A stretch of 64,000 bases of DNA. Origin: Nephrocerus scutellatus (lineage: Eukaryota > Arthropoda > Insecta > Diptera > Pipunculidae). The stretch spans positions 60,256,832 to 60,320,831 of the forward strand of contig OX352761.1 of NCBI GenBank assembly GCA_947095585.1, read 5' to 3'. Position numbers and translations under genes: made by a program. Below, one piece after another: positions 35,471 through 44,653 of this stretch (position 1 is the first letter of the stretch; each line of letters starts with the position of its first letter). The notes below the pieces were generated by a model, which had not been told where the DNA came from, did no database searches, and saw only the letters and a program-made list of their open reading frames with translations.

Positions 35471-36861
35471 ATGTTACTTTTGGTTACCGCATACGTACGA
35501 AAATCGGAGGATGGAACGTTCGATCCTTGTACAGCGAAGGTTGAGCGTGAAATGCTTCGCCTAAAGATCAGTATCCTGGGCATTAGCGAAACTAAGTGGA
35601 GAGGAAGAGCTGAATACAGATCTGACACTGGACAAACGAGAATGCTGTATTCCGGGGAGGATGAAAAAGAGGGTGGCCAAAGATGCATGCTGTCGGAATT
35701 ATGTTGAACGAAGAAGCGAGGCATAGTCTTATGTCCTGGGCGCCCATTTCTGCGAGATTAATGACAGCAAAGTTTCGTTCAAAAATCCGTAACATAACAA
35801 TTATTCAGTGCTACGCCCCCACAAATGAAGCGACCGAGGAAGACAAAACCGCGTTTTACACTCATCTTAACTCGGTTTACAGGAGTGTTCCGAGAGCTGA
35901 TATCATAATCGTCATTGGAGACCTCAATGCCCAAGTCGGTCGGATGGAAAAAAAAATGTCTTGGGGTCACGGAACGAAAATGGCGATTTGCTTGTCGACT
36001 TTTGTAATGCGAATCGTCTTGTGCTAGGTGGGATTGTATTTAAGCATAAGACGTGCAACAAAATCACCTGGGTGGATCCGGATGGTCAAACTGAAATCCA
36101 AATTGACCATATCATGATTCAGCAGCGATGGAGGAAGTCAATGAGTGATGTCCGAAGTATAAGAATTGCCGATGTGGGAAGTGACCACCAATTGGTTCTG
36201 ATGAGTCTCAAACTACGCACCGCTGCCGTACAAAGACAAGCGCAGGATGCAGGAAGGAGTTCAAAATTCAATACGAATGCTTTAAACGATGCTAACATTC
36301 GTCGTAACTATGTCACCACCCTTAACGACAGAGCTTCGTCATTAAACGGAATTCAGCATTCAACAATTGATGAGATGTGGGGTGAAATAAAAAGTGTTTT
36401 TATGGAGGCTGGATCCGTAACTGTACCCAAGCGGACAAGAGTTGGAGACTCAAGATGGTCTATCGCTTCGTGAGACGTGACAGAAGGGTGAGGTTAGATG
36501 GACTCGCAAATAATGCGGAAAACGCTGCAAGAAGAGGATATATCCGTGAACTGTACCAAATATCCAAAGATGTTATTAGGAAAAACAGCAACACCAATCA
36601 TCCTGTAATGGATGTGGATGGCACACTTTTGGTATCAATTAAGGACCAGCTTCGAGTCTATACTCAAGAGGCATCAAGCTGGCTTCCGCAGTGGTCGATC
36701 ATGTGTCGACAATATCAACACCCTGCGTATCGTCCATGAGCAGTCGATGGAATTTCAATCACCGCTTTACCTCATGTTCGTGGATTTTGAGAAGGCCTTT
36801 AATGGAGTTAGCCGAAAATGTATATTGAGATCGTTGCTTGGTAGAGGAATTCCACCAAAAA
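35471..36861 (+). pseudogene. LINE copy 8: RTE-like endonuclease and partial RT, array end
   Basis: V/D marker pair. One base is missing in CCAAAGATGCATGC (~35683), shifting the frame. Nine-A tract as in copies 4-7. Its unit is short (2126 bp) because it begins part-way into the flank at ATCGTAAACATAATAAAC. Continuous at its 3' side with the unique LINE end 36862-37577. Confidence 0.85.
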
Positions 36862-37577
36862 TTGTTGCCATTATTATCTAATAATCTATACTAATAATAT
36901 AATATAATAAGCAGCAAAAAGCCAAAAATAATGCTCACAGGCTGCTCTGCACAGCAGCGTATTATTATACAGGAGACGCCAGTGGAAAAAGTCGAACAGT
37001 TTAACTACCTTGGCAGTATTGTTTCTGCAAATGGCGATACGGATCTGGACGTTAAAAGTAGAATTAATAAAGCTCGTGCTGCCTTTGGTACTCTGACCCC
37101 AATTTTGAAATCCAGTCAAATCTCCTTACGCACTAAGTTGAGATTCTTCGAATCCAATGTCAAGTCCGTGCTGTTATATGCCTGCGAAACCTGGAAAGTC
37201 ACGTCTACTATTTCCAAGAAACTGTAAGCTTTTGTGAATCGCTGTCTACGCCCCATCCTAAAGTTTCGCTAGCCACAAATTATCAAACGAGGAATTGTGG
37301 CGCAAGACAAGTCATGAGCGGCTGGACGTCGATATAAGAAAGCGTAAATGGCAATGGATTGGTCACACACTGAGGAAACCAAACGACGAAATTGCAAATC
37401 AGTCTTTTGAATGGAACCAACAGGGTGCACTGAGGGTTGGAAGACCAAGAAAAACATGGAAATCAACTGTCTTACACTGGCTACAGCTAAAATACCTTGC
37501 TGCAGACCGTGAAGGATGGAGATGTTTTGTTGACGCCCTATGCCCCAACCGGGGTTACAGGACACGATGATGATGAT
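36862..37577 (+). pseudogene. 3' end of the RTE-like LINE: RT thumb and C-terminal domain
   Basis: The only copy of the LINE 3' part. Frame 36931-37227 has EKVEQFNYLGSIVSANGDTD, DVKSRINKARAAFGTL and KSVLLYACETW, typical of the RTE-type RT C-terminus. A TAA follows KKL. Frame 37295-37570 has RKRKWQWIGHTLRKPNDEIA and RVGRPRKTWKST. A deletion replaced the RT core, including the FADD catalytic box: IPPK...VAIII is followed at once by PKIMLTGC. The end GATGATGATGATTTT near 37566 resembles the short repeat tails of RTE elements. Confidence 0.85.
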
Positions 37578-37691
37578 TTTCATAAATTTATTCAACTTAA
37601 CAAAATTTAGTAACATTGATTTGTTTATTTAAAATTAACTTTTATATTATTGGTTGGTTGGTTGGTGAATAGCCATCGAGGAAATTTAACA
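37578..37691. other. Flank with (TTGG)n run
   Basis: AT-rich DNA with TTGGTTGGTTGGTTGGTG at ~37650. It may include the end of an LTR just before the primer-binding-like sequence at 37692. No gene seen. Confidence 0.4.
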
Positions 37692-37710
37692 TTGGTGCCG
37701 AAACCCGGGA
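37692..37710 (+). promoter_or_regulatory. Primer-binding-site-like remnant of another LTR element
   Basis: TTGGTGCCGAAACCCGGGA has the form of a retroelement primer binding site (TGG plus tRNA complement) seen in BEL-type elements. No matching LTR or gag follows, so it is an isolated 5' fragment. The upstream 25 bp do not match the 3' LTR of element C. Confidence 0.45.
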
Positions 37711-38035
37711 ACAAATTTAATACACGCAAGAGAATATTGCAAACACCATCGGGCGCTTCGCTAGCAACATGAATTGGACTGCTACGAGGGTTTGCAAAAT
37801 TTCGCATTCAATTTGTTCCTAATAACGATACGGATATTATGAAAAACAAATATTCCGTGAGTAAATACAATACAAATCTTATTGAACCTCTAAAAACACG
37901 CTTAACTAATATTTTTTGAAAATAATTTTCACATACATAATCGTCGCAAAGTACATTTTCTTTGCGCATAACCTAGAATTGATGACATTACATAGTTTGA
38001 TTTCTTAATATTTTGCGGCCATTTTGAATAGCTCC
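37711..38035. other. No gene recognised
   Basis: AT-rich spacer between the primer-site remnant and the first RT residues of element C. No protein frame or repeat match seen. Confidence 0.5.
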
Positions 38036-40347
38036 GGCAGTACCAGGAGAACTTGAACGCCTTCAACATCTCGGAGTTTTATCACCTGTCTCTTACTCCG
38101 ATCGTGGAAGTCAAGAAGAAAGATGGCAAGATTCGAATATGTGGTGATTACTCATCTGGACTCAACAGCAATCTAGGGCCAAATCAGTATCCATTACCAA
38201 CACCAGAAGAAATTTTCGCAATATTGGCAGTCAAAGAGTGTTCAGCTAAATTGATCTGAGCGATGCATATTTCCAAGTCGAAAACGATGAACAAGCAAGA
38301 CAACTGATGGCCATGAATACTCACATCGGATTATTCAACGTCAACCCTACTGCAACAAGGAGTGAAGACAGCTCCTGGCATTTTATAGAAAATAGTCAAC
38401 ACAATGCTCACGGTTTTATCGACGACATTATCATTGCTGGAGTCAACGAACAAGATCACGAGCAGCAGCTCTTCAAAGCCATGGATCGTATCAGAGAATA
38501 CGGTTTCAAGCTACAGTTGGGAAAATGCGAATTCGGTAAGAAAAGTGTTGAGAGTTGTGGCCAAATCATCGACAAGAGTGGAATAAAACCACAACCGGAC
38601 AAGCTGACAGCCATCAAATAACTTCCGACTCCAAAAGACGTATCAAAGCTTCGATCGTTTCTGGGAGCAGTCAATTACTACGGAGGAATCCTCGACGAGT
38701 TGCTGAAGAAAAATATGAAATTCATATGGCCAGATCAACACGAGAAGGCTTTCATCGACCTCAAGAGCATTTTCAGCAAGGAACTAAGTTTGGTACAAAA
38801 CAATCCTAAGAAGAAAATTGTTTTGGAACCGACGCATCAGATTACGGTATGGAAGCAGTGGTGATGAACGAATTTGACGGTGGTACTTTGCATCTTATCA
38901 TGCACTATTCAGCTACACTCAACGCTGCAGAAAGAAATTATCAATTTTCCAGATTGATTGATCCAGATTGACGACAAACCCTCAATGGCGATATTTGGCA
39001 AAAAAGACGGAATTTCATCATATACGGCAAAGCGGCTCCAACGATACACTCTCACAGTGATGTCGTATGATTTCACAATCAAATACGTGAAAACTGACGA
39101 ATTCGGTTACGTAGACGTCTTGTCAAGACTCATCAAAAGCCAGCTACAGCCAAGTGAGTAAATCGTAATGGCATCAGTCAAGACCGACAATATATGCTGC
39201 AACATGGTGACAATCGCAAAAACACTGCCAGTTAACATTGAGTACATAAGAAAAGCCACAACTCAATGCCCGACCCTCAGCAAGGTTGCAAAAATGATTA
39301 GCACAGAGATTTCTTCATGGTCCGAAAGCACCTTTCGCACATCTAAGAATGCATTTTCTACGACGAGCGACACGTAGTTTCCCCAAAATATCGCGAGAAA
39401 ATTCTGGAAGAGCTCCAAGAAGGCCATCGAGGCAAAAGTCGCATGAAACTCCTTGCTCAAGATAAAGTTTTCTGGCCATCGATCAACAAAGATATCGAGA
39501 AGAAAGTCAGAGCTTGCGAAGCTTGTGCTGATTCCAGAAAACCACCGATCAAATGTGACTTAAAACCTTGTCGGATTCCGAATAAACCATGGTCACGAAT
39601 TTACATTGACTACTCTAGACCAGGAAAGGGAGAGTTCTTCTTTGTATTCTTTGATGCCTACATTAATTGGCTTGAAATCTTCAGAACCAAATCAACAACA
39701 TCAGCTAAAACCATCGAATTGTTAAACGATGTTTTCTCCCGCTTAAGTGTCTGGAAAACAATAGTATCGGACAATGGGGCACAACTCACGTCACAATAAT
39801 TCAAAGATTTCTGCGAATCAAATAGCATTAAACACATCAGAAACGCGCCTTACAGTCATCAGTCGAATAGTCTTGAAAATATCCTTGAATTTGCTCATGT
39901 CCAAAAAAAGCAAATCAAATTCTAGAAAAGAAAAAAGTAAAATGGAATTTAAATTCAACAAGCATCTTGGTGCGAAATGGAGAGAACTTGAAGCCAATGA
40001 TGAAGTCTTCTACAAGTTACAAGAATCAAACGACAAATGGAACTGGGCTCCAGCAAAAATCGTTGAAAGAATTGGAAGAGTGAATAACAACATCGCAGTC
40101 GAAACTACTTCAGGAGAGCGAATCATTAAAGCCCATGCGAACCAGTTGAAGACCCGCTATTCCAAAAACGTGTTTAATTATTATAACATTACATTACAGA
40201 AATTGAACTTTTCATCATACCACGAATTCAACACAAAGTGACGAATTTGTAGATGCACAGGAAGAAGTTCAAGAGGAACCAGCTCCAAGACGAACCGAAC
40301 GAGCTAATGCTAGCATTCCACCACGATATTTGGATGACTTCGTCTGA
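38036..40347 (+). pseudogene. pol: Pol of element C (K02A2.6-like Ty3/gypsy), many frameshifts
   Basis: In order on the plus strand: ELERLQHLGVLSPV; VKKKDGKIRICGDYSSGLN; LSDAYFQVENDEQARQL; FIDDIIIAG (RT catalytic pair intact, ~38416); LGKCEFGKKSVES; RSFLGAVNYYGG; an RNase H TDASDYGMEAVVMN (~38836); DVLSRLIKSQ; integrase zinc finger KSRMKLLAQDKVFWPSINKD...CEAC; core IYIDYSRPGKGE (D) and VSDNGAQLTSQ (D); then a C-terminal WRELEANDEVFYKLQ and a tail ending PPRYLDDFV at 40347. At least eight frame changes or stops break it, and the segment after the second integrase D is scrambled. No gag or 5' LTR was found. Similar to the insect and nematode proteins annotated K02A2.6-like. Confidence 0.85.
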
Positions 40348-40351
40348 TTTC

Positions 40352-40364
40352 AAATGGGGGAAAG
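40352..40364 (+). promoter_or_regulatory. Polypurine tract of element C
   Basis: AAATGGGGGAAAG lies directly before the TG that opens the 3' LTR, 4 nt after the pol stop. This is the usual plus-strand primer position. Confidence 0.75.
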
Positions 40365-40589
40365 TGTTTAGAACCAGATCTATATTCCCCTCTTTCATTT
40401 TATCTCTGTTTCTTTTATTTACCTCTCATCAAATAAGTCTCGACATTCAGTCTTGATTTATATTTCATAGAGTAAAGTTCTAATAAAATATCATTTAGGC
40501 GAGAGTCTTGATTTATATTTCATAGAGTAAAGTTCTAATAAAATATCATTTAGTTTGTACTTCATTCGGATTACTACCGAGTTACAACA
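40365..40589 (+). repeat. 3' LTR of element C
   Basis: Starts TGTTTAGAACC after the polypurine tract and ends GTTACAACA (TG...CA), 225 bp. It contains a direct duplication of about 50 bp (AGTCTTGATTTATATTTC...ATCATTTAG at 40451 and 40507) that includes AATAAAATATC, so the polyadenylation signal is doubled. The partner LTR was not found. Confidence 0.7.
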
Positions 40590-40609
40590 GAAATTTGGGG
40601 AACTATAAC

Positions 40610-40639
40610 TGTTCAGTTTGATAACACTGAATATACTAT
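40610..40639 (-). repeat. BEL 3' LTR, outer 30 bp
   Basis: TGTTCAGTTTGATAACACTG... matches 55872-55901 of the other LTR with one difference. It ends in CTAT (40636-40639), which is repeated after element D at 46292-46295. Confidence 0.9.
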
Positions 40640-40928
40640 TGTAAAGGCAATGGACACTCTAACGCCGGAGAGCGATAAAATAAAAAGTAAAGATATTGTA
40701 AACAGGATGGCTGCGTTAGGCGCCGATTACTTTTATTTTCAATCAATTCACGTTTATTTAAGAACAATTCAATTATCTGTAACACTATTCGCGACGACTG
40801 TCCCCTCTGCCGATCTATTACGCTCCCTTCAATTGTAGCTGTCACTCTTCGACATCTCTCTCGCGGTGCCAACTACGTTTTCTACTTCTACTTCTACTTC
40901 TACTGCGGTGCCAGCTTCGTGTTCTACA
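40640..40928 (-). repeat. 3' LTR of element D
   Basis: TG...CA ended, 289 bp, about 99% identical to 46003-46291. Holds a TTCTAC hexamer run (~40880-40902). The pol frame runs into it and stops at 40842. Confidence 0.95.
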
Positions 40929-42617
40929 GTCGCCAATCCTGACCAGAACTCGTCCCGAGGTCGTCTTCCTCTGCTGAGCCGCTGTCGGAATGGGTGTCCT
41001 CCAAGACATCGTATTCGCCCCATGGTTTGAGCTTGTCGGATGCGAAGATGGAACTGAATTTCCGTTTTCCACTTCCACTTTCCGTCTTTCCACCAACACT
41101 AAGTTACCTGGCTGAAAAACTTGTGGGGCCCGATGCCATTGGTTGAACCGGACGGTTTGTTTGGACTGGTCCTCTTCGATCCGCCTCAGCGCCTCAAGTC
41201 GTACTTCTTCCATATCCTCCAGTGGTTCCCCATCCGATGAATGAAGGGCGAGCAGGAGCTTGTTTCCTAAGATGTCCCGGGGAACGAAATTGAACAGGAG
41301 CTCGTGCGGGCAACGTCTGGTTGTGGCATTCGACATCGTGTTCAGACCCCACTGTACTCGCCGCAAATGGGATGTCCAGTCGGTCGATGGCTCTTCTGCG
41401 GTCATGCACCGGAGAGCTGCTAAGATCGTCCTGTTCCAGCGCTCCACTTGTCCGTTGGCCCGTGGCGACCGAACGGCCGTCCTAACGTGCTGAATGTCGT
41501 TTTCTGAACAGTAAGCTTCGAATGCGCTCGACGTGAAGGCCCTGCCTCGATCGGAGATAATCCGTTTAGGGACGCCGAAGTATCCGCAGCACTCGTGTAG
41601 GACGTGTAGAACCCCTTGGGTACTGGTCCATTTGACTGGTCTCAAGACGCAGTACTTAGTGAAATAATCCACAATTGGCAGGATATAGCAGGTTCCCCCC
41701 TTACCGCGAGGAAGCGGTCCGAGGTGATCAAGGTGAATGGTGTGAAACGGGACCGGTTCGCGTTTCAGCGGATGTAGTTCGCTTTCCGCGGCCCCTCCTC
41801 TCTTCTTACCATAGGCGCACCCAACGCACGCTTTTACGTATGATTTTACGTATTTGCCCATCTGTGGGAACCAGAAATATTGGCGAACCCGCTCTGCGGT
41901 TTTTGCTTCGGCAAAATGCCCGACGTCGTCATGTGCTCCGTTAAGAACTCTCCACCGTATTCGCGTGGGGATTACAAGTTTATATTGTCCACCCACCAGT
42001 CGAAACAGTCTTTCTCCCTTCAGGCAGTAATTTTTTGCGAGCGCTGATCGGGCTCCGGACCGGATGGTTTCCGCGATGGTGCTCAGTGTCTCGTCTTGTC
42101 GTTGGAGGGCGGCTATCCAGTCATGGTCGGTGTCTATGTCGGGAGGCGGACTGGATATGTGGAACACCCCCAACGAAGCTTCCTCCGTGCTGATCGCCGC
42201 GTCTAATGGCGCCCTACTGAGCGCGTCTACGTGGCAAGCCCCCTTTCCCGGTTGGTGCCTGGTCGTAAACGTGAACTCCTGTAACCGTAGCCACCAGCGT
42301 GCAACCCTGGGTACCAGCTTCGCTCTGTTTGTGGTGGCGACGATGGCTTCGCAGTCCGTGACTACGGTGAACTCCTTTCCCAGGAGAAAAACTCGGAAAC
42401 GCTCCAAGGTGGCCACTATCGCTAGTACTTCCAGTTCGTACGAATGATATTTAGCCTCGGCCTCAGTCGTCCGTCGGCTAAAATAGGCAACTGGTTGCCC
42501 CTTGGCATTGCCGGTTTGTTGGAATAGGACCCCTGCCAGCCCGTCTGCGCTAGCGTCAGTGTGTACCTCATGCCTTGCGGAGACATCGTACAGTGCTAAG
42601 AGCGGCCCTTCCGTCAA
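40842..42617 (-). CDS. pol: RNase H and integrase segment of element D pol
   Basis: 591 residues. RNase H: VHTDASADGLAGVLFQQ, SYELEVLAIVATLERFR, VVTDCEAIVATTNRAKLVP, HVDALSRAPL. Integrase: zinc finger H...H with KACVGCAYGK; core IHLDHLGPLPRGKGG (D), ISDRGRAFTSSAFEAY (D) and SPRANGQVERWNRTI (E). The C-terminal domain carries FQPGNLVLVERRK. The last ~30 residues are Arg/Ser-rich (RSRSRSRSRKRS) and are encoded by the LTR hexamer run; the stop at 40842 lies inside the 3' LTR. All visible catalytic residues are intact. Confidence 0.9.
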   Translation of the reverse strand: MTEGPLLALYDVSARHEVHTDASADGLAGVLFQQTGNAKGQPVAYFSRRTTEAEAKYHSYELEVLAIVATLERFRVFLLGKEFTVVTDCEAIVATTNRAKLVPRVARWWLRLQEFTFTTRHQPGKGACHVDALSRAPLDAAISTEEASLGVFHISSPPPDIDTDHDWIAALQRQDETLSTIAETIRSGARSALAKNYCLKGERLFRLVGGQYKLVIPTRIRWRVLNGAHDDVGHFAEAKTAERVRQYFWFPQMGKYVKSYVKACVGCAYGKKRGGAAESELHPLKREPVPFHTIHLDHLGPLPRGKGGTCYILPIVDYFTKYCVLRPVKWTSTQGVLHVLHECCGYFGVPKRIISDRGRAFTSSAFEAYCSENDIQHVRTAVRSPRANGQVERWNRTILAALRCMTAEEPSTDWTSHLRRVQWGLNTMSNATTRRCPHELLFNFVPRDILGNKLLLALHSSDGEPLEDMEEVRLEALRRIEEDQSKQTVRFNQWHRAPQVFQPGNLVLVERRKVEVENGNSVPSSHPTSSNHGANTMSWRTPIPTAAQQRKTTSGRVLVRIGDCRTRSWHRSRSRSRSRKRSWHRERDVEE

Positions 42618-42694
42618 CTTTGTTTTAAGCGTCTCGAACGCGGTCCGTTGTTGGTCAGTCCATGTGAATGGGACGTCGGCTTTGGTTAGGTCAG

Positions 42695-43594
42695 TCAGAC
42701 GGAATACTTCTCTACGAATTTACGGAAGTAGCCACTGAGGCCCAAGAACTGTCTAACCTCATGAACGTTTGTTGGGGTTTTAAAGGACCTAACCGCGTCT
42801 GTTTTTCGGTGACCTGGTTCTACTCGGCCCCCTGATATTTGATGTCCCAGGAAGTCGATACTCGTTTTCAAGAATTGACATTTTCTTAGGTTTAGGGTCA
42901 TTCCGATATCTGTCAGTTTCGCGAGGACCCGCTGAAGCTTTTCCAAGCCTTCCTCGACAGACCTACTAGGGATGATGACGTCGTCCAGATACACGATCGC
43001 GTCTCCCCGTTCCAGTTGGCTAACTAACTGGTTCATAACGTGTTGAAAAGCGGCCGGTGCATTCACCAGTCCAAAAGGTAGCCGGTTGAACTCGTACAGT
43101 CCCTCAGCAGTGCTAAACGCTGTATATGCCTTTGACTCGTCGGCGATCGGAATTTGGTGATAACCAGAGTTGAAGTCGAGTGCGGTGAAGAAGCGATTGC
43201 TTCCCAAAGAGCTCAACACCTCCTCCACAATGGGCATTGGGAATTGTTGGCGAACCGTTATTCTGTTCAAAGCGCGATAGTCTATGCAGAATCTGTCCCC
43301 CCCGTCTTTCTTTTTGGTCAACACTACAGGGGAAGAAAAATTGGAAGTGGACTTGCGTATTATGTCCATCTTCAGCAGTTGCTTTACCTGCATGTTGATC
43401 ACCTCCCTTTTTGCAAAAGGAACTCGATAGGGTGCCAGGCAAACCGGTTGCTTGGTAGTTACGTCCAGCTGGAACTCATAGCTATTGCACCGCCCAAGCT
43501 CGGATTCGTCGCACGCGAAATACCCGCGAAATTCGTTTAACGTGCTGAGTAGGTGTTGGCAGTTAATTTCGCTGCCCTCGCAATTTACATCCAA
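42695..43594 (-). CDS. pol: Reverse transcriptase segment of element D pol
   Basis: 299 residues in the same frame as gag-protease. RT motifs: FSSPVVLTKKKDGGDRFCID, YRALNRITVRQQFPMP, FTALDFNSGYHQIPI (first catalytic D), RLPFGLVNAPAAFQHVMN, IVYLDDVII (catalytic DD pair, intact), NLRKCQFLKTSIDFLGHQIS and the tether RQFLGLSGYFRKFVEKYS. The frame then stops at 42695. The next base-shifted frame resumes with TDLTKADVPFTWTDQQ, so a small indel near 42697 separates RT from RNase H. The coordinates cover the readable part and not a natural start. Confidence 0.88.
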   Translation of the reverse strand: MDVNCEGSEINCQHLLSTLNEFRGYFACDESELGRCNSYEFQLDVTTKQPVCLAPYRVPFAKREVINMQVKQLLKMDIIRKSTSNFSSPVVLTKKKDGGDRFCIDYRALNRITVRQQFPMPIVEEVLSSLGSNRFFTALDFNSGYHQIPIADESKAYTAFSTAEGLYEFNRLPFGLVNAPAAFQHVMNQLVSQLERGDAIVYLDDVIIPSRSVEEGLEKLQRVLAKLTDIGMTLNLRKCQFLKTSIDFLGHQISGGRVEPGHRKTDAVRSFKTPTNVHEVRQFLGLSGYFRKFVEKYSV

Positions 43595-43672
43595 TAGATT
43601 CAGTTTACTTTGTGTCTTACCGGTGACGATTTTCTTCTCGCTCTCGTTTGTTTGGGTGGTGATGTTAAGGCT

Positions 43673-44653
43673 TTAGTATGTCGCCATCACGATTACCCCG
43701 TGTTTGTCTAACAAACTGTTTCCGATCATTACCGGGTATTGTTGGGCCCCGTTTGGGACAACTAACACTTCGCACCGTTCGCATAGGTTGTCGACCGCGA
43801 TCGCTCCGTACAACCGTCCGATCGTGTCGCAGCCTCCCCCTCCGAACCCGCGCAGCTGGAGACAGTACGGTTCGAAGTCTAGTTCCGCGTTCAGTGCGTC
43901 AATTTCCCGTATAGTGACGCAATCGCTACCTTGGTCAATCAAGGCTTTGAGAGGCTTTCCGTTAATGAAGGCGACTTTGTCGAATTTCGACCCACCCGAC
44001 CGCACTAGGTTCACCTGCCGCCGTGGTTCTGGTACATGTTGGCGATTGTCTCGTTCACGACCCCCGCATTGCTGACGAGTGTGCCCTACTTGCTGGCACT
44101 TGAAGCATCGTACCTCTTGGGACTTGGGTCCGGTCTCGATTACCGGTTCCCGGGACTGGTTCCTTGAGCCTAACGTGTTACGGGGCTCCCTAAGACTGAG
44201 CACCCAACGAACAAGGTCAATTACCCCCCCAACCGATCGAACACAACCCGACACGAGCGACTGCCTCATCTCACTGTCATTGATGTTGGATATAACGTAT
44301 TTCACGACCGCACTTTCACTGACGTTCCCCTTCTCCCCGATTGCTTTCATAGTCATCACGTATTCGACGTGGTCCTCATACGGTTTCCGTACCCTGCTGT
44401 CGAGATGTCGGTGCACATCGGCGGGGTTAACCGTGTTGGGAAAATACGAAAGAAAATCCCGTTTGAAGTCCAACCACGATACTAACTCCGCGCCGTCTGC
44501 CCAAATTTTCGTGGCACCCTTCAACTTTGTGGTGGCCGCCATGAGTACGAGTCTCTCGTCAAGCTGGTAAGTTTCCATCAAGCGGTCGATTTTCGCCAGC
44601 CACTTCTCCGACGACGCCCCCGCTTGATCTCGTGGTTCAAATTGAGGAATCAT
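43673..44653 (-). CDS. gag: Gag-protease of element D
   Basis: 326 residues from ATG at 44653. The N-terminal capsid-like part has WLAKIDRLMETYQLDERL, ATKLKGATKIWADG and SWLDFKRDFLSYFP; a CCHC zinc knuckle CFKCQQVGHTRQQC sits near residue 185; then a retropepsin-like domain with ALIDQGSDCVTI (residues ~235-247) and MIGNSLLDKHGVIV. The active-site triplet reads D-Q-G where D-T/S-G is usual. Other retroelement families carry this too, so it may still work. The frame ends at a TAA (43673-43675), but translation in the same frame beyond it continues without interruption into RT. The stop is therefore either a nonsense mutation or a site of readthrough. Confidence 0.88.
   Translation of the reverse strand: MIPQFEPRDQAGASSEKWLAKIDRLMETYQLDERLVLMAATTKLKGATKIWADGAELVSWLDFKRDFLSYFPNTVNPADVHRHLDSRVRKPYEDHVEYVMTMKAIGEKGNVSESAVVKYVISNINDSEMRQSLVSGCVRSVGGVIDLVRWVLSLREPRNTLGSRNQSREPVIETGPKSQEVRCFKCQQVGHTRQQCGGRERDNRQHVPEPRRQVNLVRSGGSKFDKVAFINGKPLKALIDQGSDCVTIREIDALNAELDFEPYCLQLRGFGGGGCDTIGRLYGAIAVDNLCERCEVLVVPNGAQQYPVMIGNSLLDKHGVIVMATY

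Larger units (their letters stand above)
11144..36861 (+). repeat. Eight-unit tandem array of a defective LINE segment plus flank
   Basis: Each full unit starts TATGCCTGGATTCGGG, continues through ~0.9-1.3 kb of AT-rich flank, then the 5' UTR, endonuclease and part of the RT of an RTE-like LINE, and ends CCACCAAAAA. Head-to-tail joints fall at 14100/14101, 18177/18178, 21497/21498, 24815/24816, 28117/28118 and 31335/31336. The last joint differs (34735/34736). The left border reads GTTAATATGCC and the right border CCAAAAATTGTTGCC, so the amplified segment is defined at both ends. Unit lengths are about 2957, 4077, 3320, 3318, 3302, 3218, 3400 and 2126 bp. Confidence 0.95.

Noticed and set aside
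41194..41409. Various 60-160 codon frames opposite the element D pol
   Set aside because: They are antisense or out-of-frame readings of a GC-rich gene with clear RT/integrase motifs on the minus strand.
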